The notes under the pieces: model-generated
What the model was told of the DNA's origin: nothing
The model's database searches: none
Seen by the model: the letters and a program-made list of their open reading frames with translations, nothing else
Origin: Desulfobacca acetoxidans
GTDB lineage: Bacteria > Desulfobacterota > Desulfobaccia > Desulfobaccales > 0-14-0-80-60-11
Length of the DNA: 6,249 bases
Direction: 5' to 3'
NCBI GenBank assembly: GCA_020723225.1
Contig: DYJG01000158.1
Span: 1-6,249, forward strand
Translations under genes and position numbers: made by a program
Part shown: piece by piece, positions 5,700 through 6,249 of the stretch
How the letters are laid out: the number at the start of each line of letters is the position of its first letter
How positions within the stretch are numbered: position 1 is the first letter of the stretch

Positions 5700-5939
5700 C
5701 TACAGTAACTTAACCAGGGCTGCGACAATAGTGATCCCAGCCACCATCATGGCCCCCAATCGCAAAGTCAAATCGTGTTTCAGACGTAATTCCAATTCTT
5801 GGAGATCGCGCTTGGTGGCGATTTGCTCATCGATAATGCCGGCAACTGCCTGGGCCAAAACTTCCGATTGCTCTTCGGAAAAATTGGCAGACTTCAATTT
5901 TTTAGCAAATTCCAGCGTGTCGAAGGTAATCGTTTTCAT
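5700..5939 (-). CDS. Small DUF1640-like coiled-coil protein with C-terminal membrane anchor
   Basis: This 79-aa protein starts MKTITFDTLEFAKKLKSANF, a common opening in bacterial DUF1640 (CCDC90-like) proteins. It is followed by a helical SEEQSEVLAQAVAGIIDEQI segment, a charged coiled-coil stretch with an ATKRDLQELELRLK core (41-54), and a hydrophobic helix near 61-79 (LGAMMVAGITIVAALVKLL) ending at the C-terminus. It should be a tail-anchored inner-membrane protein that oligomerises through the coiled coil. The eukaryotic relatives are mitochondrial proteins such as MCUR1; the bacterial function is not established. The ATG at 5939 has only a weak GGGA upstream (5950-5953). The gene appears to be a monocistron with its own candidate promoter and a hairpin terminator. 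Confidence 0.8.
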   Translation of the reverse strand: MKTITFDTLEFAKKLKSANFSEEQSEVLAQAVAGIIDEQIATKRDLQELELRLKHDLTLRLGAMMVAGITIVAALVKLL

Positions 5940-5959
5940 ATCAGTCGATTCCCATATTC

Positions 5960-5989
5960 ACAATATCCTAACTATAGTAATTATGTCAA
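5960..5989 (-). promoter_or_regulatory. Candidate sigma-70 promoter for the DUF1640-like gene
   Basis: A perfect TTGACA (-35, 5984-5989 on the minus strand) is followed after 18 bases by TATTGT (5960-5965, four of six to the -10 consensus). The region is AT-rich, unlike the flanking coding DNA. The start point would be near 5953, leaving a very short leader before the ATG at 5939. The -35 is strong and the -10 is moderate. Confidence 0.45.
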
Positions 5990-6008
5990 TATTTAACCTA
6001 TCGGATCG

Positions 6009-6029
6009 ACCGAAGACCGAAAACCGAAG
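6009..6029. repeat. Three-unit heptamer tandem repeat (ACCGAAR) after the glycosyltransferase-like gene
   Basis: Three contiguous 7-bp units read ACCGAAG, ACCGAAA, ACCGAAG, followed by a partial ACC. They begin three bases past the stop codon at 6033-6035 on the minus strand. The unit length is the same as in the ACTGRYY arrays at 4-52 and 1400-1441, but the sequence is different. No hairpin or T-run makes this a terminator. Confidence 0.75.
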
Positions 6030-6032
6030 ACC

Positions 6033-6249
6033 CTATTTCCCTCCCCTCCACTCCTTCACTCCCTCCCCCACCAGCAGCGCCGCCACCGGCGTGATATGCA
6101 GCAGCAGCCGGTCGATGGTGGCCCGGACGTACATGTCGAATTCCGCCGCGGAAGTGGGGGCCACCGCATAGGCCACCAGGACGGCCAGGAGGTTGCCGCC
6201 CAAGAACAGTGCCGGGAAGAGCCGGGGCGAGCGCCACAGGCCCCGGCCG
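6033..6249 (-). CDS. C-terminal end of an integral membrane protein, probably a GT39/GT-C-type glycosyltransferase (partial, 5' end outside window)
   Basis: Only the last 71 codons are present, in the frame whose first whole codon starts at 6248 and which ends with TAG at 6033-6035. No start codon is needed because the gene runs off the window edge. The translation has two hydrophobic segments: LFPALFLGGNLLAVLVAYAV at visible residues 10-29, and LLLHITPVAALLVGEG at 48-63. Between them is a short loop containing MYVRATIDRLLLH (39-51). A hydrophobic end with an R-x-x-x-D-R-L-L-L-H segment is familiar from the C-termini of polytopic GT39/ArnT-like glycosyltransferases that use lipid-linked sugar donors; this is recognition by pattern and only tentative. 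The last residues (EGVKEWRGGK) come from a purine-rich quasi-repeat. An alternative frame (5998-6237, rich in Gly, Ala and Pro) is less protein-like and is taken as a shadow. Confidence 0.62.
   Translation of the reverse strand, partial: GRGLWRSPRLFPALFLGGNLLAVLVAYAVAPTSAAEFDMYVRATIDRLLLHITPVAALLVGEGVKEWRGGK

Noticed and set aside
5471..5728. 85-codon minus-strand frame with hydrophobic stretches
   Set aside because: It overlaps the start of the gap, the terminator hairpin and the last codons of the DUF1640-like gene, and matches no family; it is probably non-coding.
5998..6237. 79-codon minus-strand frame starting with GTG
   Set aside because: The neighbouring frame (ending at 6033) gives two membrane segments and a glycosyltransferase-like tail; this frame is Gly/Ala/Pro/His-rich and runs through the heptamer repeat.

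Overview
The window reads as a chromosomal segment of a moderately GC-rich Gram-negative anaerobe-type bacterium. The gene content (a CoA-ligase/ATP-grasp/GNAT fusion, a DUF1640-type small protein, exported envelope-polysaccharide enzymes) and the repeat-rich intergenic spaces suggest a member of the Desulfobacterota (former Deltaproteobacteria). This is an inference from style, not a marker-based assignment. All six genes I can support lie on the minus strand, so transcription runs from high to low coordinates. No rRNA, tRNA, CRISPR array, transposase or complete IS was seen.

Layout in the direction of transcription. (1) 6249-6033 is the last 71 codons of a membrane protein, probably a GT-C/GT39-type glycosyltransferase, followed by a three-unit heptamer repeat. 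(2) 5939-5700 is a 79-aa DUF1640-like coiled-coil/membrane-anchor protein with its own candidate promoter and a strong downstream hairpin terminator. (3) 5699-5282 has no recognisable gene; it holds the terminator, an orphan stretch, and a candidate promoter with a palindrome over its -10 box. (4) 5281-2380 is a tight two-gene unit: a 77-aa DUF2283 protein, then, four bases later, an 887-aa Pat-type protein acetyltransferase. Its ADP-forming acyl-CoA synthetase half has lost both expected catalytic histidines. (5) 2242-1439 and 1294-44 are two exported enzymes, a polysaccharide deacetylase (NodB/CE4-like) and a DUF4015-type glycoside hydrolase-like protein.

Functionally, the deacetylase and hydrolase look like a pair acting on an exported glycan, resembling in separate genes the deacetylase-plus-hydrolase combination that PgaB carries in one polypeptide. 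The DUF2283/Pat pair would belong to acyl-CoA or cAMP-type metabolic sensing through lysine acetylation.

The most unusual structure is between the genes. Degenerate 7-bp tandem arrays (consensus ACTGRYY on the plus strand) sit exactly at the 3' ends of both polysaccharide genes, and the stop codons lie inside the arrays. A different heptamer (ACCGAAR) sits just past the stop of the glycosyltransferase-like gene. Between the deacetylase and the hydrolase there is also a perfect 26-bp inverted repeat with a 12-base loop, itself built of CTCTGCGTC subrepeats. These elements have no obvious coding role and are the best candidates for something worth following up.
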